A stretch of DNA of 64,000 nt, taken from an uncultured Coriobacteriaceae bacterium (lineage in GTDB: Bacteria; Actinomycetota; Coriobacteriia; Coriobacteriales; Atopobiaceae). The stretch spans positions 186,001 to 250,000 of the forward strand of contig CADBYM010000001.1 of assembly GCA_902798915.1 (NCBI GenBank), read 5' to 3'. Of the stretch, positions 7,414 to 16,008 are shown one piece after another; the first letter of the stretch is position 1; every line of letters begins with the position of its first letter. The notes beneath the pieces were generated by a model that did no database searches, had not been told where the DNA came from, and saw only the letters and a program-made list of their open reading frames with translations. A program made the translations under genes and the position numbers.

Positions 7414-10089
7414 ATGTCGAACCGAAAGAAACGAATCAACGTACCACGAACAGCAATCTCTTTGGGGCTCTCGTGGCTCCTCATGTGGGGTGGTATGCCC
7501 GTGCCTGCTTTGGCATCCATGGTGGAGGAGCAGCCGACGGCGGATGACGCGCTGGTAGAGCACATTTCCGCAGCTGATGATCAGGACGGCGCAGGCCTCG
7601 CTCTCAACGAGCAGAGCGTCGACGAAGGCATTACGGTAAACGACGTCAACGATGACGATGACGCACTTGTTCCCGAGCTGGTGGTGCAGGACCAACTCGA
7701 GGACGACACTCTTGAGCAAGAGCCGATTGACGAGGGCGACGATCCTTCCTCTGACGATACGTCTGTTGAGGAGCAGCTCAGCGAATTGCCGCCTCTGGAA
7801 GAGCAGAGCGATTCTGTAGTCACCATGCCTAGCCCTTCAATGACGCTTACGACCCAATCGGCGGCGGATTCCGAGACGACCACCTTCAATGGCGAAGTCA
7901 TCAAGGGAGTGGTGCAGTCTCCTTACGCCCTCTCAAACGAGCAGCTCCTCAATGGCTACGTCCAAGAACTCATCGACCAGACGCTGCCCGCCTCGAAGCG
8001 TGACGGCATGATGCTAAGCACCCAGAGCGCGGGAGATGCCTTCGGGACGAGTAACATGGGGAAGGTTTACAACGCGCTAAAGACTGAGATAGCAAAAGTG
8101 GCGTCTGGCACCCGGACGAACACCATCTTCACGTTTGCGCCCAGCTTCTTGACTAATGGCGAAGCCACGTGGACGCCTTCTGATCTTGGCGTGGCTAACT
8201 TCAGCACCTCTGCCAACAAGACCAAAGCGCTCAGCACCGTCATGAAGACGAAGCTGGGCATCGATGAGGGCAAGATCATGAATGCGCTGCTTGCCGACTG
8301 CCCGTACGAGCTGTACTGGTTCGACAAAACGGCGGGCTATGCGTTCCAGTCGTTCAGCTTCAGCATCACCGATTCGAAGCTCAAGCTTTCGGGAAGCATG
8401 AAGTTCACCTTGTATGTGTCCAAAGACTATAAGTCGAGCGCCAGCAACACCACGACGGACGCAAGCCGCATAAGGACGGCAGAGGCAGCGCTTACGAAGG
8501 CTCAGTCGGTGGCCAACGGCGCCTCCGGCAAGACCGGCAAGGAATTGCTCAAGTACTTCAACGACAAGATTTGCGAACTGGTTGACTACGACTTCGACAC
8601 GCCAAGGACTTCCGCATACGGCAATCCGTGGCAGCTTATCAATGTGTTTGATGGGAATGCGAGCACCAAATGCCTCTGCGAGGGCTACGCAAAGGCGTTT
8701 AAGTATTTGTGCGACCTAAAGAAGGTCGAGTGCCTTACCGTGACTGGCACCATGAGCGGCGGTACAGGTGCTGGTCCGCACATGTGGAACGTAGTCACGA
8801 TGAACAACAAGAATTACGTGGTTGACGTCACCAACTGCGACAAGGGAACCGTCGGGGCTCCTGTGAATCCAGATGAGAATCCCTTCCTCTTCATGAGGTA
8901 CTATCAGTCTGGTTCCTATGCGGATGGCTATTACATCAATGCCAATGGCAAGAACATCAAGTATACCTACGATGCCTCTACCAAGAACCTGTATGGACAG
9001 ACCCTTCTCCAGATTACTCAGGGAACCCAAATCTCCAGCAAAGCAGCGACCCTCGCGGCAAAGACCTATAACGGCAAGAAGCAGACCGATGGCCTTACGA
9101 TAAGTGGCCTGAAGGAGGGGACGGACTACACCGTCAAGTGGCCGAGCGGGTGCATCAAGGCAGGGACGTACACCGTTACGGTTATCGGCATCGGCGAATA
9201 TGCGGGCACCAAGTCCGTGAAGCTCACCATCAACAAGGCCACTCCTACGATTACTATCAACGCGTCATCCGTCGTGAAGAACTATGGTGATGCGGCCTTC
9301 TATGTAGGCGCAAAGAAGTCGGGGGGCGACGGCGCAATCAAGTATAAGACCAGCAATGCCAGCGTCGCCTCAGTCAACTCTTCGGGCAAGGTTACCCTTA
9401 AGGGTTCAGGTACGGCAACTGTCACCGCTTACCTGAACGCCTCAACGAACTTCAATGCTGTGTCCAAGGCGATGACGGTAACGGTCAACAAAGCGGCAAA
9501 TCCTCTGAAGCTGACGGTAAAGAAGGCTGTGAAGTCGGTTTCCTACAAGCCCACTACGACGGCTTCTGCGGGCACTAACGTAAAGAAGAAGAATGCGCAG
9601 GGTACCGTCACGTATAAGAACGTGAGTGCTGACGCAACTGCCAAGGGCTTTACCGTCAACGCAAAGACTGGTTCCGTCACATTGCCGGCTGGCACCAATG
9701 GCGGCAATTACAAGGTGAGGATTGAGGCGACTGCGGCGGGCAACGCGAAGTATATGGCGGGTTCGCAAACCGCTGAGTACACCATCCAAGTGAAGCCCAT
9801 CACGAGCAAGCTCAAAGTAAAGACACAGTCCCTGAAGTATACGGAGGGGCAGCTCTCGAGCGATATGACGGTGAGGCCCCTTACGGTAACGAATCCTGCC
9901 AATAACACGACCTACACGAGGTTGAGCGGCAAAGCAGGGCTTTCGCTCAACAGCGACGGCTCAGTTAAGATTAGCCGTGGTCTCAAGAAGGGTAGCTACA
10001 CGATGAGGGTCAAAGTGACGGCACCGGCAACCAGTAACTACAAGACGAAGAGCAAGACCGTGACGGTGCGCGTGAGGGTCACGAAGTAG
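7414..10089 (+). CDS. Large secreted protein with transglutaminase-like domain and Ig-like repeats
   Basis: The 891-aa protein has a Sec signal peptide (residues about 1-35, ending PVPALAS), then a very acidic linker (about 40-130). A region of about 130-330 of unknown fold follows, then a transglutaminase-like core (about 350-520). The likely catalytic triad is Cys in KCLCEGYAKAFKYL, His in GAGPHMWNVV and Asp in YVVDVTNCD. Beta-sandwich modules follow: an MBG-type repeat (KTYNGKKQTDGLTISGL), a Big_2-like repeat (SNASVASVNSSGKVTLKG) and two more Lys/Thr-rich repeats. There is no LPXTG or membrane tail, so it is probably released or bound non-covalently. Substrate unknown; such enzymes act as cysteine proteases or cross-linkers. 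Confidence 0.85.
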   Translation: MSNRKKRINVPRTAISLGLSWLLMWGGMPVPALASMVEEQPTADDALVEHISAADDQDGAGLALNEQSVDEGITVNDVNDDDDALVPELVVQDQLEDDTLEQEPIDEGDDPSSDDTSVEEQLSELPPLEEQSDSVVTMPSPSMTLTTQSAADSETTTFNGEVIKGVVQSPYALSNEQLLNGYVQELIDQTLPASKRDGMMLSTQSAGDAFGTSNMGKVYNALKTEIAKVASGTRTNTIFTFAPSFLTNGEATWTPSDLGVANFSTSANKTKALSTVMKTKLGIDEGKIMNALLADCPYELYWFDKTAGYAFQSFSFSITDSKLKLSGSMKFTLYVSKDYKSSASNTTTDASRIRTAEAALTKAQSVANGASGKTGKELLKYFNDKICELVDYDFDTPRTSAYGNPWQLINVFDGNASTKCLCEGYAKAFKYLCDLKKVECLTVTGTMSGGTGAGPHMWNVVTMNNKNYVVDVTNCDKGTVGAPVNPDENPFLFMRYYQSGSYADGYYINANGKNIKYTYDASTKNLYGQTLLQITQGTQISSKAATLAAKTYNGKKQTDGLTISGLKEGTDYTVKWPSGCIKAGTYTVTVIGIGEYAGTKSVKLTINKATPTITINASSVVKNYGDAAFYVGAKKSGGDGAIKYKTSNASVASVNSSGKVTLKGSGTATVTAYLNASTNFNAVSKAMTVTVNKAANPLKLTVKKAVKSVSYKPTTTASAGTNVKKKNAQGTVTYKNVSADATAKGFTVNAKTGSVTLPAGTNGGNYKVRIEATAAGNAKYMAGSQTAEYTIQVKPITSKLKVKTQSLKYTEGQLSSDMTVRPLTVTNPANNTTYTRLSGKAGLSLNSDGSVKISRGLKKGSYTMRVKVTAPATSNYKTKSKTVTVRVRVTK

Positions 10090-10115
10090 CGTTCGAGGCA
10101 CTATGTCGGTTGCGA

Positions 10116-10153
10116 GGACGGAGCAGGGCACCACGCCTGCTCCGTCCTTTTTT
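10116..10153 (+). terminator. Rho-independent terminator
   Basis: The perfect 12-bp stem GGACGGAGCAGG / CCTGCTCCGTCC with an 8-base loop is followed by TTTTTT. It is one of the few hairpins in the window with a full U-tract. Confidence 0.95.
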
Positions 10154-10184
10154 GGTTGGGACGATGACGCTCCGTGCGATGCCG

Positions 10185-11462
10185 TCAGGCAAAGAACGAC
10201 ACGGGATGCACCACGTTGTCGCGTGCGGGATCGAGAGACTGCAGACGCGGGTCATTGAGCTCAGAGAGCCTGCGGACCGCGTGATTTCCGAAGCGTAGGC
10301 GTAGGTCGTCTATCGTCCGATCGAGGTCGAGGAGTTGCTGCCTGCGTGATTCCTTGCCAAACACGTCGAGCTGAACCGCACGTTGGGCAGGTACGAGGCC
10401 CGAGACGCGAACGCCAAGGGCCCGGAGCTTCTCTCCGTGGTCAAAGTCCCAGTCAGCGCAGAGAAGGTCTGAGGCGGTGGAGCAGATCTCGGAGGTGAGC
10501 TGTGTGGGCTTTGCAAGCGTCGTTTGGCGTGAGCGGGTGATGAGCGTCTGGAAGTCGCGTCCGTAGGCGCTGATCGTGCGAGCGGCGAACCCATGTGCTC
10601 GGAGGCGCTGTGCGACAGACTCGCCCATAAGCCAGATGACCTGACGGGCACAGGCTGCATCCTCGACGTCGAAGGGTGTCGTGATGCCGTTCCCTATGCC
10701 CTTGGTCTGGTGCTCGATGTCGCCCAGTGAAGGCTCGAGCGGTCGGATGGGGGAGTCGTCGAGCCCTCGCGCGAAGGTCTGCACGACCTCTCCCATCTTG
10801 CCAAGTGTCCTGCGAAGGGCATAGTCGTCCGCGCGAGCGAGCTGTCCCACGGTGCGTATGCCCATGCGATGCAGCTTGCGCTCGGTGGCGGGGCCGACGT
10901 AGAGGAGGTCGCGCACCTTGGCAGGCCATACGATTCGTGCCGCACTCGACGGGTCGACGCAGGTGATGCCGGCGGGCTTGCGATAGTCGGAGCCGAACTT
11001 GGCAAAAATCTTGTTCCACGATATACCGACGGAGACCGTGCAGCCAAGCTCGTGCCAGATGCGCTCGGCAATCTCTTGTGCCAGCGACAGGCCCGTTCGG
11101 CCCGTCAGACGCACAGCGTCCGAGACATCGAGCCAGGCCTCATCGAGCCCAAAGGGTTCCACAAGGTCGGTGTAGCGGTAGTAAAGCTGGCGTGCGTGCT
11201 TGCTGTAGCGTATGTAAAGCCCGTAGCGTGGGGGAACGATGATGGCATCGGGGCACGCGCGACGTGCCTCCCAAAGCGCCATGGCGGTCTTGACGCCACG
11301 CGCCTTCGCTGGATACGAGGCGGTGAGCACAATGCCGTGGCGCGCCTCCTCGTCACCGCCCACGATGACGGGCTTGTTGCGCAGCTCCGGCCGCTCGGCC
11401 ATCTCTACCGACGCATAGAAGCAGTTCATGTCCACGTGCAAGATGGTGCGTGAAGTATCCAT
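10185..11462 (-). CDS. dinB: Y-family DNA polymerase IV (DinB)
   Basis: The N-terminal palm begins ILHVDMNCFYASVEMAERPE, with the metal-binding Asp in HVDMN. The second acidic motif is FGLDEAWLDVS, and Y-family signatures such as SVGISWNKIFAKFGSDYRKP and a helix-hairpin-helix (TVGQLA) follow. The C-terminal little finger completes a 425-aa protein. The enzyme copies damaged templates without proofreading. GGGAGGAGG lies just upstream of ATG 11462. I see no clear SOS box in the 5' region. It converges on the secreted-protein gene. Confidence 0.92.
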   Translation of the reverse strand: MDTSRTILHVDMNCFYASVEMAERPELRNKPVIVGGDEEARHGIVLTASYPAKARGVKTAMALWEARRACPDAIIVPPRYGLYIRYSKHARQLYYRYTDLVEPFGLDEAWLDVSDAVRLTGRTGLSLAQEIAERIWHELGCTVSVGISWNKIFAKFGSDYRKPAGITCVDPSSAARIVWPAKVRDLLYVGPATERKLHRMGIRTVGQLARADDYALRRTLGKMGEVVQTFARGLDDSPIRPLEPSLGDIEHQTKGIGNGITTPFDVEDAACARQVIWLMGESVAQRLRAHGFAARTISAYGRDFQTLITRSRQTTLAKPTQLTSEICSTASDLLCADWDFDHGEKLRALGVRVSGLVPAQRAVQLDVFGKESRRQQLLDLDRTIDDLRLRFGNHAVRRLSELNDPRLQSLDPARDNVVHPVSFFA

Positions 11463-11618
11463 GGGTCCTCCTCCCTGCGTCTAGCATCGCAGAGGGGCGG
11501 GACGGAATTGGCTGGGCCGTGGGTTATCCTGCACAACATGGGACGCGTGCCGCAGATGGGTCGTAGATGGCCGCAGATGTGTTTCCGGCAAGTATGGGGA
11601 AGAAAAAACATCTTGCAT

Positions 11619-11647
11619 TTGACACGTCACAAACGTAATCTTAAGAA
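11619..11647 (+). promoter_or_regulatory. Putative rpsA promoter
   Basis: A perfect TTGACA -35 at 11619-11624 is followed, after about 17 bases, by a weak -10 (TAAGAA or TTAAGA). Transcription from here would give an S1 leader of roughly 110 bases containing the ribosome-site hairpin at 11737-11760. The rest of the 300-base dinB-rpsA gap holds nothing else I recognise. Confidence 0.45.
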
Positions 11648-11736
11648 CGCATGACAATAGGCGTCATGCAATGTATCTGTCGGCCCCCGAGTACATGTTG
11701 GTTTCCACTATCTGTTGGCAGCGATCATGACGACCG

Positions 11737-11767
11737 GGGCCCCGTTTTCGAAAGGGGTCCACCTTTG
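11737..11767 (+). promoter_or_regulatory. Hairpin that sequesters the rpsA ribosome-binding site
   Basis: GGGCCCC (11737-11743) can pair with GGGGTCC (11754-11760, one G-U pair), extended inward by TTT/AAA. The 3' arm contains the whole Shine-Dalgarno AAAGGGG (11751-11757), seven bases before the TTG start at 11765. A hidden ribosome site plus a weak start codon suggests translational control of S1, possibly by S1 itself. Confidence 0.5.
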
Positions 11768-12934
11768 AGTGAGATTCAGAACTCGTCCATCTTCTCCCTG
11801 GATGACGTGTCCGACGATGAGATGAACCAGCTCATCGACGGAACCATCACCGACTTTGACGAGGGTGACCTCGTCACCGGTACCGTCGTCAAGATCGAGC
11901 ACGACGAAGTCCTTTTGGACATTGGCTACAAGTCCGAGGGCGTCATCCCCGCGCGCGAGCTCTCCATTCGCAAGGACGTTGATCCGTCCGAGATCGTCGG
12001 CATTGGCGATCAGATTGAGGCGCTCGTTCTCCAGAAGGAAGACAAGGAAGGTCGCCTGATTCTCTCCAAGAAGCGCGCCGAGTACGAGCGCGCATGGAAT
12101 CGCGTTGAGGAGCGTTTCCAGTCTGGCGAGAACGTGGAGGGCGAGGTCATCGAGGTCGTCAAGGGTGGTCTCATCCTCGACATCGGCCTGCGCGGCTTCC
12201 TGCCCGCGTCGCTCGTCGACCTCCGTCGCGTCAAGGACCTCACCGCCTATCTGGGCACCCGCATCGAAGCTCGCGTCATCGAGATGGATCGCAATCGCAA
12301 CAACGTCGTCCTCTCCCGTCGCGTGGTGCTCGAGGAGGCTCGTCGCGCCGAGCGTCAGGAGATTCTCTCCAAGCTCCGCAAGGGCATGCGCCTCAAGGGC
12401 AACGTCTCGTCTATCGTGGACTTCGGCGCCTTCGTGGACCTCGGCGGCATCGACGGTCTGGTGCACATCTCCGAGCTCTCTTGGAACCATGTCAATCATC
12501 CCTCCGAGGTCGTCAAGGTCGGCCAGGAGGTCGAGGTCGAGGTGCTCGACGTGGACCTCAACCGCGAGCGTATCTCGCTGGGTCTCAAGCAGACTACCGA
12601 GGATCCTTGGCGCACGCTCGTCAAGAAGTATCCCGTGGGCGTCATCGTCGAGGGCAGCGTGACCAAGCTCGTCTCGTTCGGTGCCTTCGTCGACTTGGGC
12701 GATGGCGTCGAGGGCCTCGTCCACATCTCCGAGATGGCTAGCAAGCACGTCGACACCCCGTCGCAGGTCTGCACCGTGGGCGATACCGTGCAGGTGAAGG
12801 TCATGGAGATTGACCTCGACCGTCGCCGTATCTCCCTCTCCATGAAGTCTGCCGCCGAGGACCTCAACATCGAGGTTGTCGTCAACTCCCTCGAGGAGCC
12901 TGAGGCAGAGGTTGTCGAGGAGGATGTCGAGTAG
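11765..12934 (+). CDS. rpsA: 30S ribosomal protein S1
   Basis: The 389-aa protein contains four S1/OB-fold RNA-binding repeats: [60 protein letters not shown] and [20 protein letters not shown]. Repeats 3 and 4 keep the classic DGLVHISE and EGLVHISEM signatures. S1 unfolds mRNA leaders and helps initiation. The start is TTG 11765 because AAAGGGG lies seven bases upstream and the sequence then begins (M)[13 protein letters not shown]. The longer open frame back to 11651 encodes unrelated residues. Four repeats is the usual form in Gram-positive lineages, versus six in E. coli. Confidence 0.95.
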   Translation: MSEIQNSSIFSLDDVSDDEMNQLIDGTITDFDEGDLVTGTVVKIEHDEVLLDIGYKSEGVIPARELSIRKDVDPSEIVGIGDQIEALVLQKEDKEGRLILSKKRAEYERAWNRVEERFQSGENVEGEVIEVVKGGLILDIGLRGFLPASLVDLRRVKDLTAYLGTRIEARVIEMDRNRNNVVLSRRVVLEEARRAERQEILSKLRKGMRLKGNVSSIVDFGAFVDLGGIDGLVHISELSWNHVNHPSEVVKVGQEVEVEVLDVDLNRERISLGLKQTTEDPWRTLVKKYPVGVIVEGSVTKLVSFGAFVDLGDGVEGLVHISEMASKHVDTPSQVCTVGDTVQVKVMEIDLDRRRISLSMKSAAEDLNIEVVVNSLEEPEAEVVEEDVE

Positions 12935-12962
12935 TCAGCACTACTGACGCACTGAGCTAAGC

Positions 12963-13001
12963 AGGCGACCCCGCATGGCAGGCAGTCATGCGGGGTCGCC
13001 T
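12963..13001. terminator. Hairpin after rpsA
   Basis: Fifteen-base perfect arms AGGCGACCCCGCATG / CATGCGGGGTCGCCT enclose a nine-base loop and are followed by CTTTG. It sits between convergent rpsA and the small Cys-rich gene. Confidence 0.85.
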
Positions 13002-13018
13002 CTTTGCGTTCGCAGGGG

Positions 13019-13243
13019 TTACCCGTGCGTGTACTTGGTCGCCGCATGGAGCATGTTGACCTCGGCAAGCTCGAGCTTGCCATCGATGTAGGGTGCATAC
13101 ATCGCGTCGATGCTGCCGATCCCCATGCTGCAACCGCTGCATTGCTCGCAGCTTCCGTCGCCACACCAGTCGAGTCCTTTGGCGACGATCTGCATGCGCT
13201 GCTCACGCGTGGTGTCTTTGATGAGGGTGCTCTGTCTTCCCAT
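13019..13243 (-). CDS. Small four-cysteine protein (74 aa)
   Basis: The ATG at 13243 is preceded by GGAGGGAGG. The protein carries a compact C-X4-C-X2-C-X2-C cluster (WCGDGSCEQCSGCSMG, about residues 27-42), suited to zinc or an iron-sulfur cluster. A C-terminal segment (MYAPYIDGKLELAEVNMLHA) contains no membrane helix. I do not recognise the family. It stands alone, with the rpsA terminator beyond its 3' end and a divergent leader ORF on the other side. Confidence 0.65.
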   Translation of the reverse strand: MGRQSTLIKDTTREQRMQIVAKGLDWCGDGSCEQCSGCSMGIGSIDAMYAPYIDGKLELAEVNMLHAATKYTHG

Positions 13244-13391
13244 GTGTCCTCCCTCCGCAGTATGACGCCAACAGCATAGCAGGAGAAGCCCCGTGTGGTT
13301 GCTTGGGCGTTGCTACCATGTTTCGACTTTCCCATGTGTGTGGGCAGTGCCGTGAATACGTGGCAAAGTGATACCCAAGGAGGTTCAGTGC

Positions 13392-13505
13392 ATGGGTAAG
13401 GCGATTGTCGCTCGCGGAGCAGAGTGGATGGGCGGTGCCACGTTCCTGCGTGGTGCGCTGCTTCGACTTACCAACGGCCTCCGTTCTTTGCCTGCGCGCC
13501 AGTAG
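13392..13505 (+). CDS. Small Leu-rich ORF upstream of leuA, possible leader peptide (37 aa)
   Basis: A consensus AAGGAGG (13377-13383) lies eight bases before ATG. The 37 codons end in TAG 108 bases before leuA. Six of the 15 residues 19-33 are Leu, in the local pattern ALLRL (codons CTG, CTG, CTT, CTT, CTC, TTG). Position, size and Leu content fit a leucine attenuation leader of the kind known in enterobacteria and several actinobacteria. The Leu codons are not a continuous run, so it could instead be an unrelated small protein. Confidence 0.5.
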   Translation: MGKAIVARGAEWMGGATFLRGALLRLTNGLRSLPARQ

Positions 13506-13524
13506 TGATGAGGCCCACTTTTTT
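13476..13524 (+). promoter_or_regulatory. Terminator-like hairpin overlapping the leader ORF
   Basis: GGCCTC (13476-13481, inside codons 29-30 of the small ORF) can pair with GAGGCC (13510-13515), followed by CAC and six T (13519-13524). A ribosome paused on the Leu codons just upstream would cover the 5' arm and prevent the hairpin. This is the geometry expected of an attenuator. The loop is long (28 bases), so the stem is modest. Confidence 0.35.
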
Positions 13525-13612
13525 CCTGGCACGTGTATTTGTGCTTCTCATGCACTAGACTCTTCTGCAAACCAAATGGCTTTGTGCCGTTCTCTCTAAA
13601 GAAAGGCTTGTT

Positions 13613-15148
13613 ATGACGCGCAAGATTCAGATTTTTGACACGACCCTTCGTGACGGCGAGCAATCGCCTGGCGCTTCCATGAACACCGAGGAGAAGCTCA
13701 TCGTCGCCCGCCAGCTCATCCGGTTGGGTGTGGACGTCATCGAGGCGGGATTTCCCGTGTCGAGTCCTGGCGACTTTCGATCGGTGCAGGAGATCGCCCA
13801 ACTCGCCGGCGAGGACTGCGTCGTGTGTGCCTTCGCCCGCGCCGTCGAGAAGGACATCGACTTGGCCGCCGAGGCGCTCAAATACGCGAAGCGTCCGCGC
13901 ATCCATGTGGGGATTGGCGTCAGCGCAACCCACCTGCGCGAGAAGCTCCAGATCAGTGAGGACGAGTGCGTCGAGCGGGCCGTGCACGCCGTCAAATACG
14001 CGAAGCGCTTCGTAGATGACGTGGAGTTCTTTGCCGAGGATGCGGGCCGTGCGGACCAGCAGTTCCTGCTCCGCGTCGTACAGGCGGTCGTCGATGCGGG
14101 TGCGACCGTGGTCAACATTCCCGACACGACGGGCTACAGCCTGCCGGAGGAGTATGGCGCGCGGATTAAGAGCATCATGGACAACGTCAAGGGCATCGAT
14201 GACGTCACCGTATCGGTTCACGCCCACGACGATTTGGGGCTTGCAACCGCGTTGGTTCTCGCGGGCGTGCGCAACGGCGCGACGCAGGTCGAGTGCACCA
14301 TCAACGGTTTGGGCGAGCGTGCGGGTAATGCATCGCTGGAAGAGGTCGTCATGGCCATCAAGATGCACGGAGACGCGTTGGATGCTCACACCGACATCCG
14401 TACGCGTGAACTCATGCGCAGCAGCCGCCTGCTGAGTCGCATCACCGGCATGAGCGTCCAGGCAAACAAAGCCATCGTGGGGGCCAACGCCTTCGCACAT
14501 AGTGCGGGCATCCATCAGGACGGAGTGCTCAAGTCGGCCGACACGTACCAGATCATCGAGCCGAGTTCGGTAGGTGCCATCGGGTCGGAGATTGTGCTCT
14601 CGGCGCGTTCCGGTCATGCGGCGCTGCAGCACCGACTCGCGGAACTTGGGTACTCGTTCCAGACCGATGAGTTCGATGACGTGTACCAGCGATTCCTTGA
14701 GCTGGCCGACCAGAAGAAGGAGGTCTACGACGAGGACCTCGAGTCCATGCTTGAGGAGCGCTCGCGCGACGTCGCGGCAATCTACACGCTTGATGCCCTG
14801 CAAATCCAGTGCGGAGACCCTCTCGTGCCGACGGCTGTGGCCACTATCACGGACGAGGAGGGGACGCGTCACATCGTGTCGGCGACGGGCACTGGTCCCA
14901 TTGATGCCTCGTACAAGGCGATTGACCAGGTGGTCTCGGTGCACGGCGACTTGGAGGAGTATGTGGTCAAGGCCATTACCCGCGGTATCGATGCCATCGG
15001 TGAGGTGGTCGTGCGGGTGAAGTCCGACGATGGCATGCTCTTTACGGGGCGTGGTGCGGATAATGACGTTGTCGTCTCGAGCGCCAAGGCATACGTCAAC
15101 GCCATCAATCGCATGATTACCACGCAGCGTTCGCGCGAGGGAAGGTAG
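13613..15148 (+). CDS. leuA: 2-isopropylmalate synthase
   Basis: LeuA condenses acetyl-CoA with 2-oxoisovalerate, the first committed step to leucine. The TIM barrel opens IQIFDTTLRDGEQSPGASM (metal-binding Asp, Arg-Asp-Gly-Glu). It has SVHAHDDLGLA with the metal-binding His pair, NGLGERAGNA, and the flexible domain AHSAGIHQDGVL. The C-terminal third (about 390-511) is the regulatory LeuA dimer domain for leucine feedback. The length (511 aa) matches the bacterial short form, not the actinobacterial form of about 600 aa. No other leu genes are in the window. The upstream leader ORF may control it. Confidence 0.93.
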   Translation: MTRKIQIFDTTLRDGEQSPGASMNTEEKLIVARQLIRLGVDVIEAGFPVSSPGDFRSVQEIAQLAGEDCVVCAFARAVEKDIDLAAEALKYAKRPRIHVGIGVSATHLREKLQISEDECVERAVHAVKYAKRFVDDVEFFAEDAGRADQQFLLRVVQAVVDAGATVVNIPDTTGYSLPEEYGARIKSIMDNVKGIDDVTVSVHAHDDLGLATALVLAGVRNGATQVECTINGLGERAGNASLEEVVMAIKMHGDALDAHTDIRTRELMRSSRLLSRITGMSVQANKAIVGANAFAHSAGIHQDGVLKSADTYQIIEPSSVGAIGSEIVLSARSGHAALQHRLAELGYSFQTDEFDDVYQRFLELADQKKEVYDEDLESMLEERSRDVAAIYTLDALQIQCGDPLVPTAVATITDEEGTRHIVSATGTGPIDASYKAIDQVVSVHGDLEEYVVKAITRGIDAIGEVVVRVKSDDGMLFTGRGADNDVVVSSAKAYVNAINRMITTQRSREGR

Positions 15149-15155
15149 CGACGGT

Positions 15156-15197
15156 GGCATGCGGTCGCGAGGGGACCGTTCTTCGCGACCGCATGCC
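15156..15197. terminator. 15-bp perfect hairpin between leuA and dCMP deaminase
   Basis: GGCATGCGGTCGCGA (15156-15170) pairs exactly with TCGCGACCGCATGCC (15183-15197). No U-tract follows; instead the ribosome site of the next gene begins within three bases. It may terminate leuA or process or stabilise the transcript, and could affect translation of the deaminase. Confidence 0.65.
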
Positions 15198-15214
15198 ATG
15201 GAGAGGTGGTTTGG

Positions 15215-15697
15215 ATGCCGGGAAAGCGGTCCAAGGTAATCTCGTGGGATGAGTTCTTCATGCGTGTTGCCATCGCAGCCAGTCTGAGGAGCAAAGACCC
15301 CAACACGCAGGTGGGCGCCTGTATTGCGGGAACCGATCACCGGATTCTCTCGGTGGGCTACAACGGCACGCCTCACGGTCTTTCCGACGACGAGTTCCCG
15401 TGGGGAGACTCGGAGGACCCTCTCAACGACAAACACAACTATGTGATTCACGCTGAGGCGAATGCCATTCTCAACTATCGTGGATCGCTCAAGGAGCTTT
15501 CGGGCGCCACGGTGTACGTGACGCTCTTCCCCTGCCAGGAATGTGCCAAGACGCTCGTGCAGGCGGGAATCGGTGAGGTCGTGTACCTGGATGACAAGTA
15601 CCACGATACCGTGGGTGGTGCCATTAGCAGAGCGGTCTTGGACCGTTGCGGCGTGCGATACCGCCAGATTGCCTTGCCCCTCGAGGCGCTCGACTAG
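15215..15697 (+). CDS. dCMP deaminase family protein (ComEB-like)
   Basis: The 160-aa cytidine/deoxycytidylate deaminase-fold protein has the zinc site HAEAN (His and catalytic Glu) and PCQEC (two Cys ligands), plus the family motifs DPNTQVGACI and GYNGTPHGL. dCMP deaminases make dUMP for thymidylate synthesis and are usually controlled by dCTP/dTTP. ATG 15215 is preferred, with GGAGAGG eight bases upstream; a GTG at 15206 is also in frame. The 3' end overlaps the convergent gene by four bases. Confidence 0.9.
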   Translation: MPGKRSKVISWDEFFMRVAIAASLRSKDPNTQVGACIAGTDHRILSVGYNGTPHGLSDDEFPWGDSEDPLNDKHNYVIHAEANAILNYRGSLKELSGATVYVTLFPCQECAKTLVQAGIGEVVYLDDKYHDTVGGAISRAVLDRCGVRYRQIALPLEALD

Positions 15698-16008
15698 GGG
15701 ATGTTGACTGGTCCGTGCGAGGTGAGATGCCAGCCATGGCAATAGGTGCAGCGATAGCAGCGAAGCCCCGTCGTTCCATGCTCTGCACAAGCGGTAATGG
15801 CACTCTCCGCTTGCATGCGGCTTCCATAGCGTCGCTTGGATGCGCATGCCTTGTGACGTAGCGCAGCCTCACGCCTCTCGTCCATGCGGTCGCGCCTGCG
15901 CTCCTCGTGGGTGAACACGTCATCCATATCGCCCATGTCTGCACCGTAAAGGCCAGCGAGAAACACCTCACGTTGCCGAGTGCGGGCCGAGCGCTTCTTG
16001 CTGCTCAT
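15694..16008 (-). CDS. Small zinc-ribbon-like hypothetical protein (104 aa)
   Basis: A basic N-terminal half (KKRSARTRQREV; HEERRRDRMDERREAALRHK) is followed by a short ribbon LRCYRCTYCHGWHLTS. Its Cys-X2-Cys-X2-Cys and His residues resemble the zinc knuckles of many small phage and bacterial hypotheticals. ATG 16008 overlaps the stop of the GNAT gene as ATGA, so it is translationally coupled as the third gene of the engB operon. Function unknown; nucleic-acid contact is plausible but unproven. Confidence 0.65.
   Translation of the reverse strand: MSSKKRSARTRQREVFLAGLYGADMGDMDDVFTHEERRRDRMDERREAALRHKACASKRRYGSRMQAESAITACAEHGTTGLRCYRCTYCHGWHLTSHGPVNIP

Noticed and set aside
13425..13450. T-box-like GGGCGGTGCCACG upstream of leuA
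   Set aside because: It matches 11 of 13 bases of a T-box core, but the required UGG is CGG. I found no specifier stem or AGTA bulge upstream, and the match lies inside the small ORF.
13385..15847. Very long open frame antisense to leuA (820 codons)
   Set aside because: It covers leuA and dCMP deaminase on the opposite strand and has no ribosome site or recognisable domain; a by-product of high GC codon bias.
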